A DNA stretch of 64,000 nucleotides from Marinobacter antarcticus (GCF_900142385.1 NZ_FRAQ01000001.1:186001-250000), one strand, 5' to 3'. Counted from the first letter of the stretch, positions 1 through 8,852 are shown. Notes: generated from the sequence alone by a model not told the origin. Program-made: numbers and translations.

Positions 1-541
1 GTTTCTGCAGGGCCTTGAGTTCACCCTGCATCTGTTCGCGGAGCTTCAGATCCAGGGCGCCCAGTGGTTCATCCAGCAGTAACACCTTTGGCTGATTCAC
101 CAGTGCCCGCGCCAGTGCCACACGCTGTTGTTGCCCACCTGACAACTGATTAGGTCGGCGATTGGCCAGATGCTCCAGATCCACCAGTTTCAGCGCATCC
201 TTTACCCGTACTGCCCGCTCTTTGCGTCGTACCCCTTTGACCATCAACCCGTAACCGACGTTGTCTTCGATGGTCATATGAGGAAACAGCGCATAATCCT
301 GGAAGACCGTATTCACGTTGCGTTTGAAGGGAGGGAGCCACGTGGCGTCTTCACCATTGATATAGATGGTGCCCGACGTTGGCTGCTCAAACCCCGCCAT
401 CAGGCGAAGGCATGTGGTCTTGCCCGATCCCGAAGGCCCAAGCATGGAAAAGAACTCACCTTCTTTGACGGTGAGAGACACATCATCGACAGCCTTAACA
501 TCGCCAAAGTGACGTTTCACATTCTCAAAGATCACTGACAT
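1..541 (-). CDS. ydcT: Polyamine-type ABC transporter ATP-binding protein (YdcT-like), 3' end cut by window edge
   Basis: The first 180 codons are visible; the C-terminus lies beyond the window start. It energises import of a substrate delivered by the neighbouring YdcS-like binding protein. Walker A GPSGSGKT is at residues 35-42, the Q-loop Gln at 81, the signature LSGGQQQR at 133-140 and Walker B LLLDEP at about 154-159, so the nucleotide-binding domain looks intact. The start ATG is at 541-539. It lies about 80 nt downstream of ydcS on the same strand, the same order as the E. coli ydcSTUV operon, so the permease genes are expected just outside the window. The spermidine/putrescine family assignment comes from the family and from the PatD neighbour; the true substrate is inferred. 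Confidence 0.9.
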   Translation of the reverse strand, partial: MSVIFENVKRHFGDVKAVDDVSLTVKEGEFFSMLGPSGSGKTTCLRLMAGFEQPTSGTIYINGEDATWLPPFKRNVNTVFQDYALFPHMTIEDNVGYGLMVKGVRRKERAVRVKDALKLVDLEHLANRRPNQLSGGQQQRVALARALVNQPKVLLLDEPLGALDLKLREQMQGELKALQK

Positions 542-574
542 AGATGACCCGGATTCCTGAAGTTGTCGTCAATC

Positions 575-607
575 GAGCCTGTTACCGTTACACACGGGAA
601 CAGGCTC
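575..607 (-). other. Intercistronic stem-loop between ydcS and ydcT
   Basis: Nine-base arms GAGCCTGTT (575-583) and AACAGGCTC (599-607) are extended inward by CCG/CGG across one mismatch, leaving a 7-nt loop. No T-run follows on either strand, so it is unlikely to be a simple intrinsic terminator. Its position right after the binding-protein gene fits an mRNA-stability or processing element that keeps the binding protein in excess over the ATPase (inference). Confidence 0.55.
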
Positions 608-621
608 CCGGGAGGGAAGCG

Positions 622-1758
622 TTAGCGGCCACCCATGATGGCGATGTAATCCTGCGTCCAGCGACTGTATGACACGCATTCCTTGTCGCCGTCACACTGA
701 GCTCTCGGAGTCTTCCAGAACGAGACCTGTTCGAAATGGTCTGCACCATTGGCCTTACAGCCGTCTTTGCCCAGCAGGTCGTTGTCGTCACAGGCGGCGG
801 GTACGGCGGGTACGGAACCAAACCAGGACGCCAGGTCACCCTGCAGCTTGGGCGTGATTGACCAGTTCAGCCAGGCATAGGCGCACTCCTGATTTTCAGC
901 ATTTGTGGCCAGCATGGTGGTATCTGCCCATCCTGTCACACCTTCCTTGGGGAAGCTTGTTGCAACAGGCTGGCCATCCGCTTTCAGGGCATTGGCCTGG
1001 AACGGCCAGGCGCTGGACGCAACAACGCCTTCGTTCTTGAAATCACTCATTTGCACGTTGTAGTCGTGCCAGTACCGATGCAGGAGATCATGCTGTGTAC
1101 GCAGTACGTCCAGAACAGCCTGGTACTGCTCTTCATTCAGCTCGTAGGGGTCGGTGATACCGAGCTCAGGCCTCTTGTCTTTTAGGTAAAGCGCAGCGTC
1201 AGCGATATAGATCGGTCCATCGTAGGCCTGAACCCTACCCTCATTGGACTTGCCGTCCGGTAGTGTCATGGGCTTGAAGACCACATCCCAGCTATCTGGC
1301 GGCGTAGTGAATACATCGGTGTCATACATCAGCAGGTTGGGGCCCCACTGGAAAGGCACACCGTAGTGTTCACCGTTAACGGTGAACCAGGCGCCATCCT
1401 GCAAGCGAGGGTCTATCGAGTCCCAGGCCGTTATTCTGCTGATATCAATAGGCTGGACGCGCTTGCCATAGATCAGGCGAAGCGAGGCATCGCCCGATGC
1501 GGTGACTAGGTCATAACCACCCTTTGCCATCAGGCTGACCATTTCGTCAGACGTCGCTGCGGTTTTTACGTTTACCGAACAGCCGGTATTTTGTTCAAAC
1601 TGGGTCACCCAGTCGTAATTGGGATCAGTGTCCCCACGTTCAATGTACCCCGGCCAAGCCACAATGTTGACCTGGTCCTCTAAGCCCTCGGCAGCATGAG
1701 CGCTGGTGCAAACAAGGGTGAGCGAAAGCGCCGCTAGTTTCAGATTCTTTATTTTCAT
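622..1758 (-). CDS. ydcS: Polyamine-type ABC transporter substrate-binding protein, YdcS-like
   Basis: A 378-residue periplasmic binding protein of the spermidine/putrescine family. The chosen ATG (1758) is followed by a Lys-rich n-region, a hydrophobic core and a cleavage site after Ala-His-Ala, i.e. a signal peptide; an in-frame start 14 codons upstream would spoil it. The mature protein has the YdcS hallmarks as I remember them: VAWPGYIERG near its N-terminus, the KTAATSDEM and YDLVTASGDAS segments, and the C-terminal end SRWTQDYIAIMGGR. It precedes ydcT on the same strand. In E. coli the ydc operon also encodes PatD, and a PatD homologue lies 1.2 kb away here, which supports putrescine or a related polyamine as substrate (inference). 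Confidence 0.92.
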   Translation of the reverse strand: MKIKNLKLAALSLTLVCTSAHAAEGLEDQVNIVAWPGYIERGDTDPNYDWVTQFEQNTGCSVNVKTAATSDEMVSLMAKGGYDLVTASGDASLRLIYGKRVQPIDISRITAWDSIDPRLQDGAWFTVNGEHYGVPFQWGPNLLMYDTDVFTTPPDSWDVVFKPMTLPDGKSNEGRVQAYDGPIYIADAALYLKDKRPELGITDPYELNEEQYQAVLDVLRTQHDLLHRYWHDYNVQMSDFKNEGVVASSAWPFQANALKADGQPVATSFPKEGVTGWADTTMLATNAENQECAYAWLNWSITPKLQGDLASWFGSVPAVPAACDDNDLLGKDGCKANGADHFEQVSFWKTPRAQCDGDKECVSYSRWTQDYIAIMGGR

Positions 1759-1998
1759 GACCGGTACCTGTCGTCTGAGTGAGCCGCGTTGTTGGCACAA
1801 CGTATTTGACTTGTTATTGAAAACTCTTTTTTTCTGAGTTCTTACTAGAGCTTATTCAGCAATCGCGGGGCATAGCCAATACAAAATAAAGAAGCCTACC
1901 ATTGAAAAAATCGATATCTCGTTGAATAATGAACTTTCCGTAACGAATCATCGAATTGCGGGCCCGGCATAACAGATACCGTGCAGGAGCATGGCGAC
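1759..1998. promoter_or_regulatory. Divergent intergenic region between ydcS and the LysR gene
   Basis: About 240 nt of AT-rich sequence separating divergently oriented ydcS and the LysR regulator. This arrangement commonly holds overlapping promoters and LysR binding sites. I could not assign an unambiguous T-N11-A operator or a -35/-10 pair. The LysR start is supported by AGGAG at 1985-1989, 9 nt before the ATG. Confidence 0.4.
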
Positions 1999-2919
1999 AT
2001 GTTTTCGTTCAGGCAGATTCAATACTTCATTGCGGTGGCAGAGACGGGCTCTGTGTCATCGGCGGCCAATGCCGTCCATATTTCCCAGTCGACGCTCACA
2101 ACCGCCATCAAACAGCTTGAGGACGATGTCGGCGTCAGTCTTTTCGCCCGGCATTCCAAGGGCATGGAGCTGACCCATTCCGGCCATCAGTTTCTGCGTC
2201 AGGCTTACCAGATCATGTCTGCCGTCGATAACGCGAAACGCAGCCTGACCGAGGCGACCGATGAAGTCATTGGCGCCCTCAACATTGGCGTGACAAGCCT
2301 GGTCTCAGGCTACTATCTCGCTGACCTGCTCTCCGGTTTCAAGAAAATCTATGGCAATGTGGAACTGCGTGTTTTCGAGGATGACCGTTCCTATATCGAG
2401 CATTTGCTGGTCAATGGTGAACTGGACGTGGGGGTGCTTCTTCTATCCAGTATCGAGAACCATAAAGCGCTCAACACCGAAGTTCTGACCTATTCCCGTT
2501 ACCGGGCGTGGTTACCGCCGGACCACCCGCTGCTGCTGGAAGAGTCCATCAGCATGGACCAGTTGTTGCGGGAACCCCAGATTTTGCTCAGGGTTGATGA
2601 TCTCAGCGATCAGATCCGGCGTCTGTGGCGCGGCTTTTCCCAGGAACCGGAGATCGCCATTCAGAGTGGCTCTGTAGAGGCGGTGCGAAGTCTGGTTTAT
2701 GCCGGAATGGGAGTGTCTCTGATGCCGGATATGACCTACCGCCCATGGTCACTGGAGGGTGATCGTGTTGAAGCGCGGCAGATCATTGATCTCTCCGACA
2801 CGCTGGACATTGGACTGGCCTGGCGCCGGGGTGGTCGTCGCAATGCACTGGTTGAATATTTTGTGTCGGTGGCACGGGAGCAACTGCCTTCGGCTTCAGG
2901 ATCCGCCCTGCCTATATAG
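1999..2919 (+). CDS. LysR-family transcriptional regulator
   Basis: 306 residues, the usual LysR length. The N-terminal winged HTH (about residues 1-60) begins [10 protein letters not shown] and has the typical [22 protein letters not shown] recognition helix region; the rest is a periplasmic-binding-like effector domain. The ATG at 1999 is preferred over a GTG 18 nt upstream because AGGAG is correctly spaced before it and family members begin at this point. It is divergent from ydcS and ends only 13 nt before patD, so it is probably co-transcribed with patD and may control both polyamine uptake and oxidation. The inducer is unknown. Confidence 0.9.
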   Translation: MFSFRQIQYFIAVAETGSVSSAANAVHISQSTLTTAIKQLEDDVGVSLFARHSKGMELTHSGHQFLRQAYQIMSAVDNAKRSLTEATDEVIGALNIGVTSLVSGYYLADLLSGFKKIYGNVELRVFEDDRSYIEHLLVNGELDVGVLLLSSIENHKALNTEVLTYSRYRAWLPPDHPLLLEESISMDQLLREPQILLRVDDLSDQIRRLWRGFSQEPEIAIQSGSVEAVRSLVYAGMGVSLMPDMTYRPWSLEGDRVEARQIIDLSDTLDIGLAWRRGGRRNALVEYFVSVAREQLPSASGSALPI

Positions 2920-2932
2920 AGAGTTGTGCATA

Positions 2933-4366
2933 ATGATTGATGATTGGCCCACAGAGTTACTGATCGGCGGCCAGCTTTGTACTGGTCTGGGTACAGCGGA
3001 AACTATTTATGACCCGCGGACCGCCCAATCACTCGGCGCAGTGCCTGAGGCTTCGGCCAATCAGGTCGATGGCGCCGTAGCGCAGGCCAGCGACGCATTT
3101 CATGCTTGGTCGCGAATGGCCATTAACCAGCGCTCCAGGTTGCTACTGTCGATTGCCCAAACGATAGAGCGGGCGAAGCCATGGCTTGCCGGCCTGGAGA
3201 CGATCAACTGTGGCAAAAATCCCGGCCAGGCGCTGGATGAAGAGCTCCCGGCCGCTGCGGACACCTTTCGTTACTACGCGGGCCTGGTTCGCAACCAGGC
3301 GGCCCCTGTGGCCGGCGAGTACTGTCCGGGGCAGACCAGCTTTGTGCGGCGATCAGCCGTCGGCGTCGTCGTCGCCATCGCGCCATGGAACTATCCCATC
3401 ATGATGGCTGCCTGGAAAATTGCTCCAGCTCTCGCGGCGGGTAATACCGTCGTTTTCAAACCGTCCGAGCTGACGCCTTACACGGCGCTTGCGCTCGCCC
3501 GGTTGATTGCGTCGGTGCTGCCTCCGGGTGTTTTGAACATTGTCACCGGGCGGGGTGAGAGTGTGGGTCGCCAGCTCATCGCGAACCCCCGGGTCCGTAT
3601 GATTTCTCTCACCGGCGGCATTCCAACGGGCCAGAAGATCCTTCAGGCAGCCCATAAAAGTGTTAAACGAACCCACCTTGAACTCGGCGGCAAAGCGCCA
3701 GTGCTTGTCCTTGACGATGCCGATGTTGAAAAGACCGTGGCCGGCGTTGCGCGCTACGGCTATTACAATGCGGGGCAGGATTGCACGGCCGCGTGTCGCA
3801 TTTTCGTTCAGAAAGGGATTTACGACCAGTTTGTTGAAATGCTGTCGGAGCGGGTTCGTGGGCTCCGGTTCGGGGTGTCGCGGCAGCAGGATGATGTTGG
3901 TCCGCTGATCAGTGATCGCCAGCGCAATAGTATTGCGAGCTTTGTGGAACGAGCCCGGGAACAGTCTCATATCGATGTGGCAGTGGGTGGTTATATTCCT
4001 GACTTGGAAGGCTATTTTTATGCTCCAACGCTGATTGTTGGAGCTCAGCAGTCCGATGAGATTGTTCAGGCCGAGGTCTTTGGGCCGGTAGTATCGGTCA
4101 CCTGCTGTGACGACGAGCAGCAAGCCGTGAGCTGGGCGAATGCCTCCGAATACGGCCTCGCGTCTTCAGTCTGGTCAGGCGATATCGGTCGGGCGATGCG
4201 CGTGGCTTCGGAGCTGGAGTACGGTGCGACCTGGATTAACAGCCACTTCCTGCTAGCCAGCGAAATGCCACACGGTGGCTTAAGGGCGTCTGGATACGGT
4301 AACGATCTCTCAGCGTTTGCTCTGGATGATTACTCTGTACTGCGGCATATCATGGTGTCGCACTGA
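2933..4366 (+). CDS. patD: Gamma-aminobutyraldehyde dehydrogenase-like aldehyde dehydrogenase
   Basis: 477 residues, full length for the ALDH superfamily. NAD-dependent oxidation of an aldehyde to the acid, most likely 4-aminobutanal to GABA in putrescine degradation. The catalytic Cys is C284 in [11 protein letters not shown], a motif I recognise from E. coli PatD (YdcW); the general-base Glu is E250 in LELGGKAP; the cofactor loop SLTGGIPTG is present. The ATG at 2933 follows the LysR stop closely; the reading frame is open further upstream but that part overlaps the regulator. In E. coli patD closes the ydcSTUV operon; here it is on the opposite strand from ydcST, paired with the LysR gene. 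Substrate specificity is inferred from motif and context. Confidence 0.88.
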   Translation: MIDDWPTELLIGGQLCTGLGTAETIYDPRTAQSLGAVPEASANQVDGAVAQASDAFHAWSRMAINQRSRLLLSIAQTIERAKPWLAGLETINCGKNPGQALDEELPAAADTFRYYAGLVRNQAAPVAGEYCPGQTSFVRRSAVGVVVAIAPWNYPIMMAAWKIAPALAAGNTVVFKPSELTPYTALALARLIASVLPPGVLNIVTGRGESVGRQLIANPRVRMISLTGGIPTGQKILQAAHKSVKRTHLELGGKAPVLVLDDADVEKTVAGVARYGYYNAGQDCTAACRIFVQKGIYDQFVEMLSERVRGLRFGVSRQQDDVGPLISDRQRNSIASFVERAREQSHIDVAVGGYIPDLEGYFYAPTLIVGAQQSDEIVQAEVFGPVVSVTCCDDEQQAVSWANASEYGLASSVWSGDIGRAMRVASELEYGATWINSHFLLASEMPHGGLRASGYGNDLSAFALDDYSVLRHIMVSH

Positions 4367-4399
4367 TAGACGACATCTCACTAGAGCATGGCAAGGGTT

Positions 4400-5280
4400 C
4401 TACCCCGTTTCCACGGACGGTTTTAAAACAGCTGATAACTTCAGATCTTGAGTAGCGACTCTACGTCGCATCCTGGGATTATGGAACCGCTCTACGTAAT
4501 CGAACACATCAGCACGCGCTTCATTTAAAGTACGGTAGCGTTGGTGGTGGATTCTTTCTCGCTTGAGTACCCCGAAGAACCCTTCACAGGCGGCATTGTC
4601 GCCACAATGGCCAACCGCGCTCATGCTACTTATCAGGCGGTTGCCACCGAGATATCGCTGGTAGTCTCCGCTCGTAAACTGACTGCCTCGATCTGAATGC
4701 AATATGACAGGAGCTTGTCCCTGACGTTGCCAAACCGCCATCTCAACGGCCCTGATCACCATGTAGCGATCCTGTCGGTGATGCATAGACCAACCCACAA
4801 TCAGCTTGCTGAACAGGTCGAGGACTACACAAAGAAAGAGTTTTCCTTCCTGCGTCGGTATCTCCGTGATGTCCGTCACCCATTTGGTATTCGGCTCTAG
4901 CGCCGAGAAGTTCCGCTCCAGATGGTTCCGAATACCAGGTGGTCTGTAAGATCGTCGTCCACCACGTCCTCGCTTCTTCCTCGGCCACCCCTGGATGCCA
5001 TGCGTAGCCATCAAGCGTGCAACACGATTCAGGCTGGTTGACGCACCTTCGGCAACTAGGTCTTCGTGCATGCGAGGCGAACCAATCATCCCACCACTGT
5101 CATCATGAATCTCTCTGATGCGCGATAACAGACGCTGGTTCGCCGTTGCCCGTATGGACTAAGGGCGAGATACCCAAGCGTAATAACCGCTGGCTGACAC
5201 CTTCAAGCATCGGCACATAAGACGTATCGGGAACTGATTGCGACAACGTTGAATCGCCTGATACCTCAGGACGACTCCTT
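4400..5280 (-). pseudogene. IS3-family transposase OrfB (DDE integrase), interrupted by an amber codon
   Basis: The reading frame runs from the OrfA overlap (about 5280, VVLRYQAIQRC) through the IS3 helix-turn-helix region (LMCRCLKVSASGYYAW) and then hits TAG at 5161-5159. The same frame continues afterwards with [18 protein letters not shown] and the rve catalytic core: WVTDITEIP (first Asp), [11 protein letters not shown] (second Asp) and a downstream [11 protein letters not shown] segment. Because the frame is kept on both sides, this is a point nonsense mutation, not a frameshift. The catalytic part alone is open from 5089 (229 residues). The stop falls where relatives usually have Glu, Gln or Lys, all one base from TAG. 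Confidence 0.85.
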
Positions 5281-5553
5281 TGCGAAGAACACTGCCGCTT
5301 CGCGCAAAAAATCACGCTCCTTTTTTACACGGGCCAACTCTCGCTTGAGACGGGCAACCTCCTCGTCTCTGGGGGAGCCTGAGCCCTTGAAGGCTTTATC
5401 TGCCTCCTCATCCGCTTCCCGTCGCCACCTCGACAACAGGTTTGGGTTGATGCCCACTTCCAAGGCTATCTGGCGACAGCTGACACCGGGTTGGCGAGTC
5501 AGCGCGATGGCTTCATGTTTGAACTCTGGACTGAATTTTCTGCGTTTGGACAT
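5266..5553 (-). CDS. IS3-family transposase OrfA
   Basis: 95-residue helix-turn-helix protein (SKRRKFSPEFKHEAI at the N-terminus, HTH around residues 20-50) ending in a leucine-zipper-like helix (EVARLKRELARVKKERDFL). It binds the IS ends and is fused to OrfB by programmed -1 frameshifting in this family. The ATG at 5553 has AAGGAG just upstream; a GTG six bases further up is a poorer choice. The slip site that leads into the open OrfB frame is T TTT TTG (minus strand, 5311-5305). An earlier A AAA AAG runs into TGA after a -1 slip. Confidence 0.88.
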   Translation of the reverse strand: MSKRRKFSPEFKHEAIALTRQPGVSCRQIALEVGINPNLLSRWRREADEEADKAFKGSGSPRDEEVARLKRELARVKKERDFLREAAVFFAKESS

Positions 5554-5705
5554 GAACACTCCTTTGGCACAGTGTGCCTCTTTTTAGAAGTGTCCGCAGT
5601 AACAGGGTAGAACCCAATGCCGACTACAATCAGCACGCGCAAAGGAATCTGCGTTTATTCACCAAAGCCCCTACCGATTGCGGGAGAGCTGTAAATACGC
5701 TATTC

Positions 5706-5719
5706 TTAATATCAATCAA
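5706..5719 (+). promoter_or_regulatory. Candidate FNR/ANR box upstream of feoA
   Basis: TTAAT-ATCA-ATCAA matches the FNR consensus TTGATNNNNATCAA at 9 of 10 conserved positions. It sits 30 nt before the feoA ATG. FNR control of feo is established in E. coli and fits ferrous iron uptake under low oxygen. The site is unusually close to the start codon; a class II promoter would give an almost leaderless mRNA. No clear Fur box was found. Confidence 0.45.
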
Positions 5720-5748
5720 TCTCATTTGCGCTTAATGAGTGTTATTTT

Positions 5749-6054
5749 ATGGAATCTGCAGTATCTCCCAATGCACTGCATACCTCAGCCCGCCTCGATC
5801 AGTGCCGAAAGGGAGCCACCTTACGGGTCATCGGTTTGCTCCCGCAATCTCTATTCGGCTCGCATGACGAGCAGGTTGGCCTAAGACTTAAAGAACTGGG
5901 GTTCCTTCCGGGGGCTCATCTTAAGGTTATAGGTTTTGGTCTGTTTGGTGGCGACCCAATGGCGGTTCAAGTCAATGGAACCAAGTTCGCCTTGCGCCGT
6001 GCTGAGGCTGCCAAAATTTGTGTTGAAGAGGTCACCGTGACTGGTGGTAGGTAG
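5749..6054 (+). CDS. feoA: Ferrous iron transport protein A
   Basis: 101 residues containing the SH3-like FeoA core (KGATLRVIGL, LRLKELGFLPGAHLKVIGFGLFGGDPMAVQVN). FeoA is a small cytosolic partner needed for FeoB-dependent Fe(II) import. There is about 20-25 residues of extra N-terminus relative to minimal FeoA proteins, and the start lacks a convincing Shine-Dalgarno sequence, so the N-terminus is uncertain. It overlaps the start of feoB by 11 nt (translational coupling). Its codons look more AT-rich than those of the right-hand half of the window, which may indicate a different origin. Confidence 0.9.
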   Translation: MESAVSPNALHTSARLDQCRKGATLRVIGLLPQSLFGSHDEQVGLRLKELGFLPGAHLKVIGFGLFGGDPMAVQVNGTKFALRRAEAAKICVEEVTVTGGR

Positions 6055-7933
6055 TAGATTGAATCAAGCTGCAGCAAATATCGACGCTGACAAAGCGCCA
6101 CTACGTTTCGCACTGATAGGAAACCCTAACTGCGGAAAAACGTCCCTCTTTAACCGTTTAACCGGTGCACGCGCCAAGGTGGCCAATTATCCCGGCGTTA
6201 CCGTCGAGCGGCGTTCGGGGACGATTAGCGGCCTCACTAACAAAGCTGAACTCCTTGACCTTCCCGGCACCTATAGTCTGTTTGTCACCTCCCCCGACGA
6301 GCAGGTGGCACGCGATTTCATCCTGGGAAATATCCACGGCGAAGCCAGACCTGACGTACTTATCGCCGTAGTGGATGCCACCAATCTGCGCCTGGGACTG
6401 CGCCTGGTGATGGAACTGCGCAGTTTGAACCGACCACTGATTCTTGCACTGAATCAGATGGATGCGGCCCGCAACCGGGGCATAACCATTGATACCGCCA
6501 GCCTGTCACAGGATATTGGCATTCCAGTGATTGAGACAGTCGCCGTAAACAGCCATGGTGTAGATGCACTTAAACATGAGCTGGACCAATATGCCCACCA
6601 CCAGGCTGGGGATGCCCAGGTACTGACACTGAGCGACCGCCAGGAATCGGTTGAGGAACTCTACGACAAGATCGAGAGCTTAATACGTTCCCACGTAATT
6701 CAACCAACTCAAATGCCTCGCTGGCAGGATCGCCTGGATCAGGTGGTGATGCATCCTGTGTTGGGTCTGGTGGTTCTCTTTAGTATTCTACTGGTGGTTT
6801 TTCAGGCAGTTTTTGCCTGGGCCACCCCCGTTGCAGACAGCATAAATGCGGGCTTTGGTATGCTGGGTAGTTTACTGACTCATATTTTACCCGTCGGTAT
6901 TCTGCGCGACTTTTTGGTAAACGGTATTATCGCCGGAGTTGGCGGCGTCATCGTTTTTCTACCCCAGATTGTCCTTCTGTTTCTGTTTATTTTGCTACTG
7001 GAAGACAGTGGCTACCTTACACGTGCAGCCTTTTTGCTAGATCGCCCCATGCGCGGACTCGGACTTTCAGGAAGGTCCTTTATCCCCTTACTGTCAAGCT
7101 TCGCTTGCGCAGTGCCGGGCATTATGGCGACCCGAACCATATCTGATCCGCGCGAGCGTTTTATCACTATTATGGTGGCGCCATTGATGACTTGCTCGGC
7201 GCGATTACCGGTTTATGCCCTGATTATCGGTGCTTTTATTCCTCGCGAGACGGTAGCAGGCGTATTTAATTTGCAGGGTTTAACCCTTTTCGTACTCTAT
7301 TTTGCCGGGGTTGTGAGCGCCGCATTGGTCGCCTGGGTAATGCGGCGCCGTCAGACGCGTGAAGAGTTCCCGCTATTACTGGAGCTACCCAGTTACCGAT
7401 GGCCTATGGCCTATCACGTCTTCATCGGTTTGCGTGAGCGGGTGTGGATCTTCATGCGCCGCGTGGGCACTATTATTTTGTCACTTTCGATAATCCTGTG
7501 GTTTCTGGCCAGTTATCCCGGCGCTCCGGTGGATGCCACCCGCTCGGCGATTGAGTACAGCTTTGCCGGCATGCTGGGTAACTGGATGCAGCCCCTCTTC
7601 GCCCCCCTTGGTTTTAACTGGCAGATGTGTATTGCACTGATTCCCACTATGGGCGCACGGGAGGTGGCCGTAAGTGCTCTAGCGACAGTCTACGCCGTGG
7701 CTGGCGGAGATCAAGCATTGGGCAGTGCGTTGCACAGCAGCTGGGGTTTACCCGTGGCCTTTGCCTATCTCGCCTGGTTTGTTTACGCGCCTCAGTGTAT
7801 TTCCACCATTGCGGTCGTTAAAAGAGAAACCAACTCGGCGAAATCAACGGCACTTTTTACGGCCTACTTATTTAGTCTGGCTTATTTTGCGGCCTGGGCA
7901 ACTTACCAAATCTCAGCGTTACTGATTCACTGA
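6044..7933 (+). CDS. feoB: Fe(II) transporter FeoB
   Basis: 629 residues. The N-terminal G domain shows G1 GNPNCGKT (26-33), G3 DLPG and G4 NQMD; the membrane domain follows with the Gate repeats (ending with SFIPLLSSFACAVPGIMATR and the related ALIPTMGAREVAVSALATVY) and a hydrophobic C-terminus. GTP-driven ferrous iron import at the inner membrane. It is shorter than the roughly 770-residue E. coli protein but within the range of compact FeoBs. The start used is GTG at 6044, overlapping feoA; TTG at 6059 is an alternative. It forms an operon with feoA and the Cys-rich peptide gene downstream. Confidence 0.95.
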   Translation: MVGSRLNQAAANIDADKAPLRFALIGNPNCGKTSLFNRLTGARAKVANYPGVTVERRSGTISGLTNKAELLDLPGTYSLFVTSPDEQVARDFILGNIHGEARPDVLIAVVDATNLRLGLRLVMELRSLNRPLILALNQMDAARNRGITIDTASLSQDIGIPVIETVAVNSHGVDALKHELDQYAHHQAGDAQVLTLSDRQESVEELYDKIESLIRSHVIQPTQMPRWQDRLDQVVMHPVLGLVVLFSILLVVFQAVFAWATPVADSINAGFGMLGSLLTHILPVGILRDFLVNGIIAGVGGVIVFLPQIVLLFLFILLLEDSGYLTRAAFLLDRPMRGLGLSGRSFIPLLSSFACAVPGIMATRTISDPRERFITIMVAPLMTCSARLPVYALIIGAFIPRETVAGVFNLQGLTLFVLYFAGVVSAALVAWVMRRRQTREEFPLLLELPSYRWPMAYHVFIGLRERVWIFMRRVGTIILSLSIILWFLASYPGAPVDATRSAIEYSFAGMLGNWMQPLFAPLGFNWQMCIALIPTMGAREVAVSALATVYAVAGGDQALGSALHSSWGLPVAFAYLAWFVYAPQCISTIAVVKRETNSAKSTALFTAYLFSLAYFAAWATYQISALLIH

Positions 7934-7954
7934 GAATCTTGTTGAGGAGGGACT

Positions 7955-8149
7955 ATGTGGCAGGACATTATCGTAGGAATTTGCGTGCTGGCAGCGGTGT
8001 TTTTCGTGGCGCGCCAGTGGATACCCGGCTTGGGCAAGAAACCTTCAGGTTGTGGCGGCTGTAACGGTTGCAGCAGCAGTGCTGGTAGCTGCCGCAACGG
8101 GGTAGAACCCGAGGCATCTACACGGCACTCCGGTTCGCCGCAAAGCTAA
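7955..8149 (+). CDS. FeoB-associated Cys-rich membrane peptide
   Basis: 64 residues: one N-terminal transmembrane helix (IIVGICVLAAVFFVARQW) followed by a Gly/Cys cluster CGGCNGCSSSAGSC with four Cys. This matches the FeoB-associated Cys-rich protein family, found after feoB in many bacteria in place of FeoC. AGGAGG lies at correct spacing before the ATG, and the gene starts 21 nt after feoB. The Cys cluster suggests metal or redox sensing, but the function of the family is not settled. Confidence 0.85.
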   Translation: MWQDIIVGICVLAAVFFVARQWIPGLGKKPSGCGGCNGCSSSAGSCRNGVEPEASTRHSGSPQS

Positions 8150-8150
8150 A

Positions 8151-8180
8151 GCGGTGGGGCGGAGTCATCAGGCCCACCGC
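8151..8180 (+). terminator. Stem-loop after the feo operon
   Basis: GCGGTGGG (8151-8158) pairs with CCCACCGC (8173-8180) around a 14-nt loop, immediately after the last feo gene. There is no downstream T-run, so it is at best an imperfect terminator or 3'-end stabiliser. Confidence 0.35.
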
Positions 8181-8187
8181 ACTGTAA

Positions 8188-8275
8188 AAAGCGCTAGCTG
8201 ACACGAAGAAGAAAATCCAGGAGCAGGATGAGATCACCCGCTTGAAACGCCGGATATCGGAGCTTCAGGGGAAAG
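8188..8275 (+). pseudogene. Possible coding remnant with coiled-coil character
   Basis: An open stretch after TAA reads KALADTKKKIQEQDEI followed by TRLKRRISELQGKGGD, a charged heptad-like pattern of the sort found at C-termini of helical proteins. It has no start codon and runs into the 3' end of the opposite-strand DUF1269 gene. Probably the tail of a deleted gene. The family cannot be identified. Confidence 0.25.
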
Positions 8276-8774
8276 GCGGCGACAGTGGTTCGGTGCCTTG
8301 GATATCCGCCTCGGGATGATGTTTTCTTACCAACTCCTGGATTTCATCCACCCGGCGACGTTTCACATCCACTAGCACCAGGACTTCTCCTGCATTGATC
8401 CTCTCTTCGAATTTTTCCAGGCGTGAGTTTGGAAGACCCACACCCACAAGGCTTGACATCAAGCCGCCAACACCGGTGCCTGCAGCAGTGATAAACAAAA
8501 CGGCGCCGCCACCAATTATCACCCCGGTAGCTGGCAGGGTCATTGCTACCAATCCACAAATCAAGCCAGTGGCGGCGCCCACGGTAAGGCCTCTCTCAAT
8601 CGCCGGGACAAAATCACTCTTTTGGAACAAGTTGGCCTCAGGGAGTTCTTCCATTGGGGTTCCTTCTTTGGCGACAACGTGGATATGATGCTCGTCCACA
8701 TGTGAGAGGAGCAGTTCTTTCACAAGCTCTTGAGTTGCAGCAATGTCAGGCATAAGAAAATACAGGCGGCGCAT
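8265..8774 (-). CDS. DUF1269-type membrane-associated protein of unknown function
   Basis: 169 residues. The N-terminus RRLYFLMPDIAATQELVKELL resembles the DUF1269 / general-stress-17M fold that begins with a beta strand. A central Gly/Ala-rich hydrophobic segment (AATGLICGLVAMTLPATGVIIGGGAVLF..GTGVGGLMSSLVGVG) looks membrane-inserted, like a glycine-zipper. The C-terminus has a second alpha/beta part (GEVLVLVDVKRRRVDEIQELV). AAGGAG precedes the ATG at good spacing. No functional partner is evident nearby. Confidence 0.75.
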   Translation of the reverse strand: MRRLYFLMPDIAATQELVKELLLSHVDEHHIHVVAKEGTPMEELPEANLFQKSDFVPAIERGLTVGAATGLICGLVAMTLPATGVIIGGGAVLFITAAGTGVGGLMSSLVGVGLPNSRLEKFEERINAGEVLVLVDVKRRRVDEIQELVRKHHPEADIQGTEPLSPPFP

Positions 8775-8852
8775 GTTTGGCTCCTTCCAATTGGTTTTCT
8801 ACAGCAATACTAATAAATCAGTCTAAAAATAGACTTGGCCCTTGCCCGCTCT

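Larger units (their letters stand above)
4395..5615 (-). mobile_element. IS3-family insertion sequence, about 1.2 kb
   Basis: OrfA/OrfB organisation on the minus strand bounded by imperfect terminal inverted repeats. The left end reads GGGTTCTACCCCGTTTCC from 4395; the right end, read on the minus strand from 5615, is GGGTTCTACCCTGTTACT, and the match resumes over CGGAC. The OrfB stop codon lies inside the left repeat, as is common in this family. A 3-bp CAA flanks both ends if the right end is set at 5614, a possible target duplication. OrfB carries a nonsense codon, so this copy is probably immobile unless helped in trans. Confidence 0.9.

Noticed and set aside
3353..4123. 256-codon minus-strand open frame inside patD
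   Set aside because: Fully antisense to a well-supported dehydrogenase with its catalytic residues; composition (Arg/Asn/His-rich) is that of a shadow frame.
5320..5326. A AAA AAG heptamer as the OrfA-OrfB frameshift site
   Set aside because: The -1 frame after it reads Gly-Ala-stop, so it cannot yield OrfAB in this copy.
5700..5750. Fur box upstream of feoA
   Set aside because: No stretch reaches a convincing match to the 19-bp Fur consensus; the FNR-type half-sites fit better.
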